14,796 nt of DNA from the NCBI GenBank assembly GCA_029932715.1, contig JAOZPO010000014.1, positions 1-14,796 of the forward strand, read 5' to 3'. The notes below the pieces were generated by a model. It was not told the DNA's origin, searched no databases, and saw only the letters and a list, made by a program, of their open reading frames with translations. The translations under genes and the position numbers were made by a program. Position 1 is the stretch's first letter; each line of letters begins with the position of its first letter. The stretch comes from Halobacteria archaeon (GTDB lineage: Archaea > Halobacteriota > Syntropharchaeia > Alkanophagales > Methanospirareceae). Of the stretch, positions 6,489 to 14,621 are shown piece by piece.

Positions 6489-7439
6489 CTAAACGGGAGC
6501 AAATTCCAAAATGGCAAACAGAGCAAATGCCCCTGATGCTAACAGCAACGCATGCTTCAAGCCTGCGATAATCTTACCGGATCCTAACTTACCAGCCATA
6601 AAACCCGAGCAAATACCCTGTATTATGCCGCAGTGGAATAGAATCATCTTCATCCTCTCTGAATCCACTTTCACCATCACGGCACCCGACACTCCTGCTC
6701 CTGTTACTTCTTCGGCTGCTTCTGACATCATGGGTATAAACGTGTTGTAGAGTACCAGTAGTATAAGCATGAATACCCCGAAGGTGATGTAGCAGATGGC
6801 TATATAAGGCATCATATCAGCAGCTCTCTTCTTCTCCAGCGCTTTCAACTCGTTAACGTCATCCGCAGTAATTTTCAGGATGTTACCCACATCACCGCCC
6901 ACTCTGTATCCTTCTATTATCATTTCTATGGAACGATTTATCATTCGTGTGGGGTAGCGCTTCGCAAACATCCTCAGCGAATCCTCAAACGGGACACCCC
7001 ATGTGAGTTGATAAGTAACAGTCTTCAAGCCGTCTGTAAGTATCCCGTAATCGCCTTCCGAAATGAGCCGGAAGGAGTCTACTAATGTTAGACCCGCCCG
7101 CTTTGCCTGCGCGAGGTTACTAAGTAAGGTGGGGAACTCGTTATCCGCCTTCTTTACCCGCTTCTCTTCTGCATACATGTAATATGCCGGCGGTGTGAAT
7201 GCCGCGATACCAGCTAAAATGTACGCATCGTACGGTGCTACAAAGCCAGTCCAGCCTTCATGGGACTTGCTGTAAAAATAAATTAATAGCATGAGTCCTA
7301 TACCGATAGCGCCTGATATGTAACCCAATCGAATAGGGTTCTTCCTGATGACGCCCAGAGGGTCATGGAAGAATGTTACTATCATCTTCTCCTTCTTCTT
7401 CTTTTCCATCGCATCCAGAAGATTATCCTTCTCCTCCAT
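6489..7439 (-). CDS. GspF/TadC-type platform membrane protein (second copy)
   Basis: This 316-residue protein has a charged N-terminus, membrane segments near residues 38-56, 71-90, 211-233, 264-284 and 292-314, and a cytoplasmic T2SF domain between the second and third (about 100-200). The domain shows the family pattern of a helical bundle, 'FPTLLSNLAQAKRAGLTLVD', then GDYG and a closing GGDVGNILK. Such proteins sit in the inner membrane at the base of type II secretion, pilus or archaellum machines and couple to the GspE ATPase. It is the last gene of the operon, 24 bases after its partner, with a GGGAG site 6-10 bases before the ATG. Two separate platform proteins are typical of Tad/Epd-like pili; archaellum FlaJ is usually a single larger protein. 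Confidence 0.85.
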   Translation of the reverse strand: MEEKDNLLDAMEKKKKEKMIVTFFHDPLGVIRKNPIRLGYISGAIGIGLMLLIYFYSKSHEGWTGFVAPYDAYILAGIAAFTPPAYYMYAEEKRVKKADNEFPTLLSNLAQAKRAGLTLVDSFRLISEGDYGILTDGLKTVTYQLTWGVPFEDSLRMFAKRYPTRMINRSIEMIIEGYRVGGDVGNILKITADDVNELKALEKKRAADMMPYIAICYITFGVFMLILLVLYNTFIPMMSEAAEEVTGAGVSGAVMVKVDSERMKMILFHCGIIQGICSGFMAGKLGSGKIIAGLKHALLLASGAFALFAILEFAPV

Positions 7440-7463
7440 TTCGCGCTCTCCCTTTTACTACTA

Positions 7464-8351
7464 TTAATCCTCACAGACCATCCCGATAAGGAGTATAAAC
7501 ATACCGGTACCGAGTGGAATGACAAAATATACAATAACCGCGAGCACTTCTAAAGAAGCACTACCGAGGTAACACATAATCGAGAGTACCACCACGAGCA
7601 GTAGCGGTGCAACAACTATTCCTATAACATAAACCTCTGCAAACAAACCCAGAGTCTCTATAAGGGATTCATACGCTGCCCTTCTTTGTCCTAAGTATTC
7701 CCTCGCCGCACTGACGAAATAGTCGCCCATCTCACCACCGGAAAGGGCTGTTGTTATTGCACCCTGCAGAAAAGTACGCATATTCGCAGATGGTGTTAAC
7801 GCCGCGAGTTTTTTCAGTGCGCTCATGAAATCAAACCCGAGCACTTCCACGTCTCTCACCAGCAGCATCACCTCTCTGCTCATTTCCTCATACGTCTCCT
7901 CTGCTTCTGATAGCTTCTTGAATATCACATAGGGAATAACACCAACGGATGCCATTGCTGATACATAACCGATAGCATAAGGCAGCGACTTGTCTATTTT
8001 ACCACCTCGTTCCCATGCCAGTATCTTCGGATATAAATAATAGGAAAAGAAAGTAACGACAGAGGAAACTAAGATACCAGCGATTATGAAAACAGCATCT
8101 ATCCACCCAAAAGGTCCAAGATCGAGGACAGGGGATAGGATAAGCCTGAGTATTATATACATAGCAACAACGCAAGACGTGGCGATGATAGCGTACAAAG
8201 CAGCTTTTGATAGCCATTTCTCCATAGTGGTGTATAACCGCGCTTTTATTAGCTCCTCGCTTAGGGAAGCGAATTTCGCTTTATGGTGCATGAAATAGTT
8301 GCCGAACATTCTGAATGCCAATCCCTCTATGCTTATATTTCCGGTCGCCAT
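7464..8351 (-). CDS. GspF/TadB-type platform membrane protein (first copy)
   Basis: This 295-residue protein has hydrophobic segments near 50-72, 84-107, 238-260 and 266-290. A cytoplasmic T2SF-type helical domain lies between the second and third pairs (about 120-225), with LPYAIGYVSAMASVGVIP near its start and a GGEMGDYF segment near its end, as in archaeal platform proteins. It probably pairs with the following gene to form a two-subunit membrane platform driven by the upstream ATPase. The start is 13 bases after the ATPase gene, with a GAGG ribosome binding site about 10 bases before the ATG. The sequence is more diverged from FlaJ than the second copy. No archaellum gene (flaB, flaF, flaG, flaH) is nearby, so an archaellum assignment is not supported. 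Confidence 0.82.
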   Translation of the reverse strand: MATGNISIEGLAFRMFGNYFMHHKAKFASLSEELIKARLYTTMEKWLSKAALYAIIATSCVVAMYIILRLILSPVLDLGPFGWIDAVFIIAGILVSSVVTFFSYYLYPKILAWERGGKIDKSLPYAIGYVSAMASVGVIPYVIFKKLSEAEETYEEMSREVMLLVRDVEVLGFDFMSALKKLAALTPSANMRTFLQGAITTALSGGEMGDYFVSAAREYLGQRRAAYESLIETLGLFAEVYVIGIVVAPLLLVVVLSIMCYLGSASLEVLAVIVYFVIPLGTGMFILLIGMVCED

Positions 8352-8364
8352 CTATTTATTGCCT

Positions 8365-10236
8365 CTATGACCATATACGCTTCTCCGTTGCCTCCGGGTC
8401 TACTCTATAATCACGCAGCATATCATTAAGTGCATGGAAGTCGGTCATACCCCGCTTCTGCATACCAGCCAGAATCCTTCGCCTGCGTGTAAACTCCGCT
8501 CCTAATTCCTCTTCGCTCATATTTAGCTTATCCATAATCTTAACGAAGATTGCGGATTCACCCGTGAATTCAAATTCATCCGGTGGTCTCCACCTGAATA
8601 GGTCATTCGTCTTCAGTGTTTCGTTCTCAAAATCCACGCCTAAGACTTCTACTATCTTCGTGCATCTCCTGGTTCCTTTCTCCCCCACCTTCACCATCTT
8701 CTGGAGCGGTATTATGTTCAAGCTATCAAGTAGCATCAGAGGTACGTTAATAGGCTGTTTCGTCAACCTTTTTACCACGGTATCCGCAGAGTCCGCGTGA
8801 ACCGTTGACATCGTGATGTGCCCTGTCGCCATAGCCTGGAAGAGCGTATGTGCTTCTTTACCGCGTACTTCACCCACCAGCACATATTCCGGCCTTTGTC
8901 TGAGCGCAGACCTTAGCAAGTCGAACATTTCTACGCCCTTACCCCCTTCTTCCACCTCTCTCGTCACAGATGGAATCCAGTTCTCATGGATTAAATTTAT
9001 CTCGCGCGTATCTTCTATGGTTACTACTTTACTCTCTGGTGGTATGAACATGGCAACAGCGTTTAGAACGGTCGTCTTTCCCGATGCCGTGCCACCAGCG
9101 ATAAGGATATTGGCGCCATTATCTACTGCCATCCAGAGATAAGCAATCATTTCCAGCGAGAACGTCCCGTAGTTCACAAGGTCTATAACAGTAATAGGCA
9201 CCTCTTTGAATTTCCTTATTGTAAATGTAGACCCTTTTGTTGTTACTTCCGAGCCAATGCTCAATTGTAATCTATCCTGGTTGGGTAGAGCAGCGTCCAG
9301 CAGAGGCTTAGCCAAGGAGATATGTCTGCCTGACCGCTGCGCCATCTTGTAAACAAGCGAATCTAATTCCTCCTGTTCAAACTTGATATTCGTTTCTATC
9401 GAGTGGTATTTACGATGATAAATGAATATAGGAATCCCGGGTCCATCAGCGGAGATGTCCTCTGCCATTTTATCGTGCATGATAGCGTCCAGCTTACCAA
9501 AGCCGAGGAAATCTCGCTTTATGTAATACAATATCTTATCCCGACTCTCCTGATTAATATTCTGACCCAGGGCGTAAGTATCAATAATTGCATTCATTTT
9601 CCCCTTCAGGAGCGTCTCGATGTCATCCACATCAGAATAACTCACATCTATCGTACTATACAACTGTGCCTTCACCTCTTTTAGCAGTTCCTGCTCGCCT
9701 TCCGTGAGTTTTGTCTCAGAAAGTTTGTATATAGGTGGTATGGTCGCGGTTATCGTAACGTACGCATAAGGTTCATTGACTGGATACCGCTCTATGTATT
9801 CTTCTTCCGGCTCTTGCTCGGTAGAGATGGTAGAGACTTCAGTCTCAGCACCAGCGCTACTTGTTCCCATGTCAGCAAGATTGTCTGAGGTCATAGCACC
9901 ACTGGCGCCAGTATTAGCAGGAGCCTGAGGTTTATGTCTCTGCGTGGCCGCAGTATTATTCAATTCCGCCTCTATGCGGCTCTTATCGGCACGTATACGT
10001 TCTAAAGTAGCAATAGCCACGTTTTGTCCCTCCTGTGCACGTGCTATTAGCGTTTCATCATTCTTTCTCCTCGCACGTTCGGTGATCGCCTTCTTCTTCT
10101 GCACGAGTTTCTCTTGCATCTTCTCCACTTTTTCTAATCTCTTCAATTCGCTCCTTGCCGCTTTCATGCTATCGTTAGCCGCTTTTGCTATTCTCTCACC
10201 AGTGCGCACTTCTTTCTTATTTGCACCAAGCTTCAT
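8365..10236 (-). CDS. GspE/VirB11-type secretion ATPase with coiled-coil N-terminus
   Basis: This 623-residue protein is a type II/IV secretion ATPase. The catalytic part has Walker A GGTASGKT (381-388), an Asp box IEDTREI (407-413), Walker B YVLVGEVRG (451-459) and a His box HITMSTVHAD (473-482). An N2-like domain covers about 180-340. The enzyme would be a cytoplasmic hexamer that uses ATP to drive pilin assembly or substrate export through the GspF-type platform encoded just downstream. The unusual part is the first 155 residues: a highly charged coiled coil (about 10-95), then an Ala/Thr/Ser-rich low-complexity linker and an acidic patch. Archaeal FlaI and PilB-like proteins usually have shorter or different N-termini. 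The start has GGTGA 10 bases upstream, overlapping the stop of the preceding gene. Confidence 0.93.
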   Translation of the reverse strand: MKLGANKKEVRTGERIAKAANDSMKAARSELKRLEKVEKMQEKLVQKKKAITERARRKNDETLIARAQEGQNVAIATLERIRADKSRIEAELNNTAATQRHKPQAPANTGASGAMTSDNLADMGTSSAGAETEVSTISTEQEPEEEYIERYPVNEPYAYVTITATIPPIYKLSETKLTEGEQELLKEVKAQLYSTIDVSYSDVDDIETLLKGKMNAIIDTYALGQNINQESRDKILYYIKRDFLGFGKLDAIMHDKMAEDISADGPGIPIFIYHRKYHSIETNIKFEQEELDSLVYKMAQRSGRHISLAKPLLDAALPNQDRLQLSIGSEVTTKGSTFTIRKFKEVPITVIDLVNYGTFSLEMIAYLWMAVDNGANILIAGGTASGKTTVLNAVAMFIPPESKVVTIEDTREINLIHENWIPSVTREVEEGGKGVEMFDLLRSALRQRPEYVLVGEVRGKEAHTLFQAMATGHITMSTVHADSADTVVKRLTKQPINVPLMLLDSLNIIPLQKMVKVGEKGTRRCTKIVEVLGVDFENETLKTNDLFRWRPPDEFEFTGESAIFVKIMDKLNMSEEELGAEFTRRRRILAGMQKRGMTDFHALNDMLRDYRVDPEATEKRIWS

Positions 10237-10246
10237 ACCCGCCTAT

Positions 10247-11890
10247 TCACCCACTATATATACCCCCAAGCAATCTCGCAGCAACTACCATGATATAAAA
10301 TCCCGCAAACAATACTACTATGACACCGGTAGCGGCACCAATGACCGGGCTAATTAAAGAAAGAGCAGCCACAAGGAGACCAAGAGCTACTATTGCACCA
10401 CATAAAATGAGATAGGCAATAAGATAGTGTGAGAAATTAAGCTTTAATTCCCCGAATAAGTTGCCAAAAGCGAATGCCGAGCCTATATTACCAATATCTG
10501 CATATCGCAGTATTCCTATCAAGCATAAGAACCCCAAAAAGAACGATGCGACTACTGATACTATGATGCCAGCCAAAGCGCCGGATATTAACACATCACC
10601 AATAGAGGCACCAGCCATCATAGCGGGTATAAATGCCATGATTGTGCTTCCGAGCACAATGAAAATAATTATTCCAAGTATAAGTTGATAAACGAGGCTT
10701 ATAACAAAAGCACCAGCACCTTTCCTTAATAGATAGCCCCAATCGGTCCATGCGGGCATTTCATCACTTCCTTCTATCGTGTCTGCCATCACGCGAACGA
10801 TGTAGCCATAAATAAATAAAGCGGGCACGATGAGAACACCCAGTAGAGAAAACACAGCACCAATCAAGATATTAACTGGCCTCTGCAGGGGGTATCGGAA
10901 AGCCTCGCCGAGATCACCTGGAACGCCACCCGGCATTGCTTCTTCGCCATAGCCTTTGAGCAACATTCTCTCTCTTAGTTTGTATGCAATGAGCGCACCA
11001 GCCACCGCCACGGCAGCTATAATGATCACGATGATGTATAGTGGCAAACCCCCTTCTTCCTCGGGCAGAGGCGGTAAAGTAGTGCTCGGTGTTGCAGGTG
11101 CTGCGGGTGTGGGCGTAGGTGTAGGTACAGGTGTGGGACCTGGAGATGGACCCGGTGTCGGCTCGGGGTGCTCGAGCGTTACCGTGGACGCATAGACCTT
11201 ATTTCTCTGAAATTCGCCCTCTATTATCACGCCGTCATTTATATTCAAGTCTGCCAGCTCTTCTCTATATAACGCATCTATCGTACCCGTGCCATCGTCA
11301 ACCTTCAGCTCCGTCTTACCGACTGTGAGGTCTATTTGTGTTACATTGGCTTTTATACGCACGGGAGTCTGGAAATAAAACCTGGGGTTATCCAATAGTT
11401 CTTTTATTGATATATCGCGATAGCCATGCTCCATGTACGAATACACGCGATCGGCATAGATAATGCCTTTAGTTCCTTCTGTACCATCGCCACCGGCATA
11501 TATTCCGGTTACTACTACTTTCTTACCTACCGGGAAAGGCTCTTTTAAAAATAAAGGGTCAACGCTGACCAGTATCTTGCCTGTCTTATCATCCAGCAAT
11601 AGAATTCCCGCATCCTCACCGGACTCATATGTTCGTATTTTGCCCTGCTGTATAAATACGAGAAGGATTTTTCTATATGCTTCGCCGGGCTCGTACGTTT
11701 GAACATTAGGGGTCTCGATGTTATTGGAAATCCCGATGATAGTACCACAGACCGTTACCTGCGTTCCAACAAGTGAACCGTCAATTGCGGCAAGAGATGT
11801 TATATCCCCATTTACCGCGGGTACAATCAGGATTAGCATAACCGAAAGTGCAATTACAAGTCTCCGCAGAAGAACAAAGTACGATTTCAT
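10247..11890 (-). CDS. Exported OB-fold / DUF4013 multi-pass membrane protein, first gene of the secretion operon
   Basis: With the start at 11890 the protein has 547 residues. It opens with a signal peptide (residues 1-28, basic MKSYFVLLRR then a hydrophobic core). Two OB-fold-like beta domains follow (about 38-152 and 165-240); both have a VGKKVVVTG or IKANVTQ strand and a D-D-x-TG turn (LLLDDKTGKI, LKVDDGTGTI). A Pro/Thr-rich linker (241-280) leads to a membrane helix (283-303), then a DUF4013 domain (about 330-547) with the signature RPVNILIGAVFSLL, GYIVRV, EMPAWTDWGYLLRKG and several helices. The OB domains should face outside. An upstream in-frame ATG at 12247 is rejected because it runs into the divergent gene and adds no signal. 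The ATPase gene begins 10 bases downstream, so they are one operon. I know of no named role for this combination. Confidence 0.8.
   Translation of the reverse strand: MKSYFVLLRRLVIALSVMLILIVPAVNGDITSLAAIDGSLVGTQVTVCGTIIGISNNIETPNVQTYEPGEAYRKILLVFIQQGKIRTYESGEDAGILLLDDKTGKILVSVDPLFLKEPFPVGKKVVVTGIYAGGDGTEGTKGIIYADRVYSYMEHGYRDISIKELLDNPRFYFQTPVRIKANVTQIDLTVGKTELKVDDGTGTIDALYREELADLNINDGVIIEGEFQRNKVYASTVTLEHPEPTPGPSPGPTPVPTPTPTPAAPATPSTTLPPLPEEEGGLPLYIIVIIIAAVAVAGALIAYKLRERMLLKGYGEEAMPGGVPGDLGEAFRYPLQRPVNILIGAVFSLLGVLIVPALFIYGYIVRVMADTIEGSDEMPAWTDWGYLLRKGAGAFVISLVYQLILGIIIFIVLGSTIMAFIPAMMAGASIGDVLISGALAGIIVSVVASFFLGFLCLIGILRYADIGNIGSAFAFGNLFGELKLNFSHYLIAYLILCGAIVALGLLVAALSLISPVIGAATGVIVVLFAGFYIMVVAARLLGGIYSG
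11073..11162. repeat. Low-complexity repeat coding the Pro/Thr linker
   Basis: GT-rich degenerate hexamer-like repeats (variants of ggtgtg / ggcgta) encode Pro-Thr-Pro-Ser on the minus strand. Such tracts vary in copy number and usually form an extended, possibly O-glycosylated spacer. Confidence 0.55.
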
Positions 11891-12023
11891 CTCTCTGTCG
11901 CTCTTCCCTCTATGTATCATTATTATAGGATGTAATGACATATAGAAGTAACACATAAATATAACTTGTCTTTCACCATAAGATATATATGGATATAGTA
12001 ACATATATCCTGGTGTGGTATAG
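11891..12023. promoter_or_regulatory. Divergent promoter region between secretion operon and surface protein
   Basis: This 133-base AT-rich gap separates two divergent genes. Toward the surface protein (+), TATA candidates are CATAAATATA at 11954-11963 and TAAGATATATAT at 11979-11990. GGTG at 12012-12015 is the ribosome binding site, 8 bases before the ATG. Toward the operon (-), candidates are CTTCTATATG (11939-11948) and CCTATAATAATG (11928-11939). A 7-base inverted repeat (GGATATA / TATATCC, 11991-12010) sits just before the plus-strand ribosome binding site. Confidence 0.55.
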
Positions 12024-14339
12024 ATGAAGAAGAAGGAAAATCTGTTGGTTGTGTCTGGGTTTGTTCTGGTTTTGTTACTTGCCTTCATTGCTACTGCGAG
12101 TGCGGGCGTTGGTCCTAAAGATGGGAGAGATATTGGTGACAATGGGACGGCAATCATTGGTGAGACGAATCTGAGATTTGATGGTATATCCCATGGTACA
12201 TTAGAGAGCACATGGGAGGGTAGTAATATAATTATACCCTTTAGCACACCATTTGATACTACTTCAGAATACGTAAAGGAGAAACTGGTGGAAGGTAGAT
12301 ATAAAGTTGTAGGGGCAGAGAAAACTATACACGTTTATTTCATCTCACCTGATTTATATGTTACAACAAAAGTAAAAGCTGAAGATTTTTCATGGGTCAT
12401 AAAGGGCGATAATATAACTTTTGAACCTGATACAAATCTACATTTGATTAAAGGACCACAGCCAAATAATATTACGTATAAACTTGAGAACCCGCGTGGT
12501 GGCCAGTTGTATAAAGTTGGAAATGTATGGCTTATCAATATTAGCGTTAGTACTGATGGAGGTATACAGATAAACACTACGGATCTTGAGGAACTTGGGA
12601 AATACACGCTCAGCATTGAAACGGATCCGGGCACAAATAATGGACTTGATGCAGAAGGACCCTCGATAGAGTTTACAGTAAAAGACAAATGTGATATTAT
12701 AATTGAGGCAAATCCAGAAGTGCAAACAATAAATAAAGGCGTAGTATTCACAGTCACTACCTATCTTCTTACAAATATTACCCTAAACGTAACTTCAGGT
12801 ATTTCTTCCAATGTATGGTTCCAGGATGACATAGGCGATGTGAAGGTAGGAGGATACAGTGCTTCTGGAGAGTCGGATGAAGAAGGTATCTTCAAAGCGG
12901 AGGCATCTTTCGCAGAGTCAGGGCTCTATACCATCAAGGCAACTGAACTTAATACTGGGAGTTATGATAAGATAAGCGTAACAATAAAGGAATTCGAAGC
13001 GAAATTTAGCTCACCGGCTGAAAAGTGGTATTATATAGGTAAGGACAACATTACGATTAAGGGAGGTTCAGGGGGTGTAGGGGATAATATAACAATCAAA
13101 ATTGATGATGCTGCGTTTAAGAGAGATGCTGATGTTGATAGCTTTGAGTATGATTGGCCAGAGGAGTACAAAACGCTAGGTATGCATACGATTAAGATGT
13201 GGGTCTTGCCACTTTCCAATCCAGAACGAGACCCTGCTGATGATTCTGTAACCATAATACTACTGCGTGGTGGATTGACAGCAGAGGTAAGTGCGGACTA
13301 TGTTGCGCGGGGTGATGAATTCTCAATCGAAGGAACCGCCCCAGGGAGAAACCAGGTGGATGTTTTAACAATGGCACCAAAAGGCGGTGGTGGAAAAGGA
13401 CTTGATGCGGATGATGTCTCAACAGAGACCAGGGGTGATTTAAATGCACCTGGCATTACGCACTTCACTTGTAGCGTGGATAACGATAAATACAAAAAAG
13501 AGAAAGTAAAGATAAGTAAGGACGTAGACACGGGCACGTATCAAATAATAGTGCTAAACTATGGATTAGATAAAGTCTGGGGCACAAAAACAGGCACTAA
13601 TAATCTGTTAGAGGCGATGACCAGTGGTTATAGGATCGACCTGGCAACAAAGACGCCGGAAGAGATACTTGCAATATTAGTAGATAAAACGGTTGGTCAA
13701 CCGGGAAGTGACGACCTTATGGGTATAACGAAGATAAAAGTAGAGAATGGCTTTGTACAACTTGATGACATAGAGGACGTACCGCTTGGCTCGGAACTCA
13801 AGGTCACCGGAGTCACAAATAGAGAAACGGGAACGCCAGTAGTAATAACAGCAGAGGGGCCTACGAAATTAAAACCACAAATAGTAACAGTAGCAGCAGA
13901 CGATAAGAAGGAGTACAACAAATTTGAGGCTTCGTTCGGCACAGTAGCCGCAAGGATAGGTAAGTACACGGTAACTGCAGTGGATAACGATGAGCACCGT
14001 GATACAACAACAGTAAACTTAATTCTTGCTGAAGAGCCGGTAATAAATAAAAGTCTTCCGTCACCAGTGCCAACAATAGAAGAAGAGCCCACGAATGAGA
14101 GTATTAACGAGACAGCAGCGAATGTAACGCTGCTTTCAGAAGCGATGAAACAGCCAGCCATCAAGCTAACATTTGCAGGCTTTGTGCTGATCTTAGCCCT
14201 TGTCGCAGTATGGTTTATCGTGAGCACAAGAGAGAAGCCATCAGCTCTGATACCACAGCATAAGGTAGAGAGAAGAGTTGAGCGCAAAAAGCTGCACACT
14301 CTACCACGAGGAGCACAAAATAGGCGTGGGAAACGTTGA
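12024..14339 (+). CDS. S-layer-like membrane-anchored surface glycoprotein (DUF3821-like N-terminus)
   Basis: This 771-residue protein has a signal peptide (1-27, LLLAFIATASA before the cut), a long beta-rich ectodomain, one membrane helix (about 711-733) and a 38-residue basic tail ending AQNRRGKR. The first 200 residues resemble the DUF3821 / methanogen S-layer family: GTAIIGETNLRF at the front, an FISPDLYV segment, then GDNITFEPDTNLHLI. Further Ig-like repeats follow (about 225-320, 325-410, 420-520, 600-690). At least 13 N-X-S/T sequons are present, three of them clustered before the membrane helix (NES, NET, NVT), and only two Cys. It probably forms or decorates the cell surface layer. 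It lacks the PGF-CTERM sorting motif and seems to stay anchored by its helix. It is transcribed away from the secretion operon. The assignment to S-layer rather than another surface protein is inference. Confidence 0.75.
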   Translation: MKKKENLLVVSGFVLVLLLAFIATASAGVGPKDGRDIGDNGTAIIGETNLRFDGISHGTLESTWEGSNIIIPFSTPFDTTSEYVKEKLVEGRYKVVGAEKTIHVYFISPDLYVTTKVKAEDFSWVIKGDNITFEPDTNLHLIKGPQPNNITYKLENPRGGQLYKVGNVWLINISVSTDGGIQINTTDLEELGKYTLSIETDPGTNNGLDAEGPSIEFTVKDKCDIIIEANPEVQTINKGVVFTVTTYLLTNITLNVTSGISSNVWFQDDIGDVKVGGYSASGESDEEGIFKAEASFAESGLYTIKATELNTGSYDKISVTIKEFEAKFSSPAEKWYYIGKDNITIKGGSGGVGDNITIKIDDAAFKRDADVDSFEYDWPEEYKTLGMHTIKMWVLPLSNPERDPADDSVTIILLRGGLTAEVSADYVARGDEFSIEGTAPGRNQVDVLTMAPKGGGGKGLDADDVSTETRGDLNAPGITHFTCSVDNDKYKKEKVKISKDVDTGTYQIIVLNYGLDKVWGTKTGTNNLLEAMTSGYRIDLATKTPEEILAILVDKTVGQPGSDDLMGITKIKVENGFVQLDDIEDVPLGSELKVTGVTNRETGTPVVITAEGPTKLKPQIVTVAADDKKEYNKFEASFGTVAARIGKYTVTAVDNDEHRDTTTVNLILAEEPVINKSLPSPVPTIEEEPTNESINETAANVTLLSEAMKQPAIKLTFAGFVLILALVAVWFIVSTREKPSALIPQHKVERRVERKKLHTLPRGAQNRRGKR

Positions 14340-14455
14340 CTACGAGGTCACGGCAGTCGTGGAATATCAGCGCTTCTTTCCAATTGTAATAATATGCGTC
14401 AGGGTTGGCGCTTTTATAGTCATTACGAGAATAAATTGCAAAACGTGATGTTGAA

Positions 14456-14508
14456 AATCCCAAGCATCAAATAACAAATAAATCACAAATCCTAATTTCA
14501 AAACAAAC
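14456..14508. repeat. CAAAT-rich AT tract resembling dispersed intergenic repeats
   Basis: The tract is built of short variants of 'caaataacaaataaatcaca' with almost no G. From memory, similar CCAAG-CACCAAAT-type strings occur repeatedly between genes in several microbial genomes. I cannot check copy number here. Confidence 0.35.
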
Positions 14509-14523
14509 CTTTTCTTAAAAGCG

Positions 14524-14530
14524 TTTTTTT
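14524..14530 (+). terminator. Possible T7 terminator
   Basis: Seven T in a row on the plus strand, the first such run after the surface protein stop codon about 185 bases upstream. A distant and therefore uncertain terminator. Confidence 0.25.
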
Positions 14531-14565
14531 AAATTGTATATAAAGTATAACTTCTACATATTTAA

Positions 14566-14621
14566 GACGCAGATTTACACAGATTTGATTTCTTCTGCGT
14601 TAATCAGCGTTAATCTGTGTC
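14566..14621. repeat. Imperfect inverted repeat with 10-base internal repeats
   Basis: The left arm at 14566-14585 (gacgcagatttacacagatt), reverse-complemented, matches the right arm at 14602-14621 at 16 of 20 bases. The right side also contains the direct repeat GCGTTAATC at 14597-14605 and 14607-14615, a 10-base period. It resembles a small hairpin-forming intergenic element. Confidence 0.55.

Noticed and set aside
11891..12247. 119-codon N-terminal extension of the OB-fold/DUF4013 gene
   Set aside because: It crosses the divergent promoter and overlaps the surface protein gene. The signal peptide begins at the later ATG at 11890.
13697..14299. 200-codon minus-strand frame opposite the surface protein
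   Set aside because: Ser/Val/Thr-rich shadow of the Thr/Val/Asp-rich surface protein; no own start signal or motif.
14347..14360. Small hairpin just after the surface protein gene
   Set aside because: Only four to five pairs and no T-run follows, so it is not a convincing terminator.
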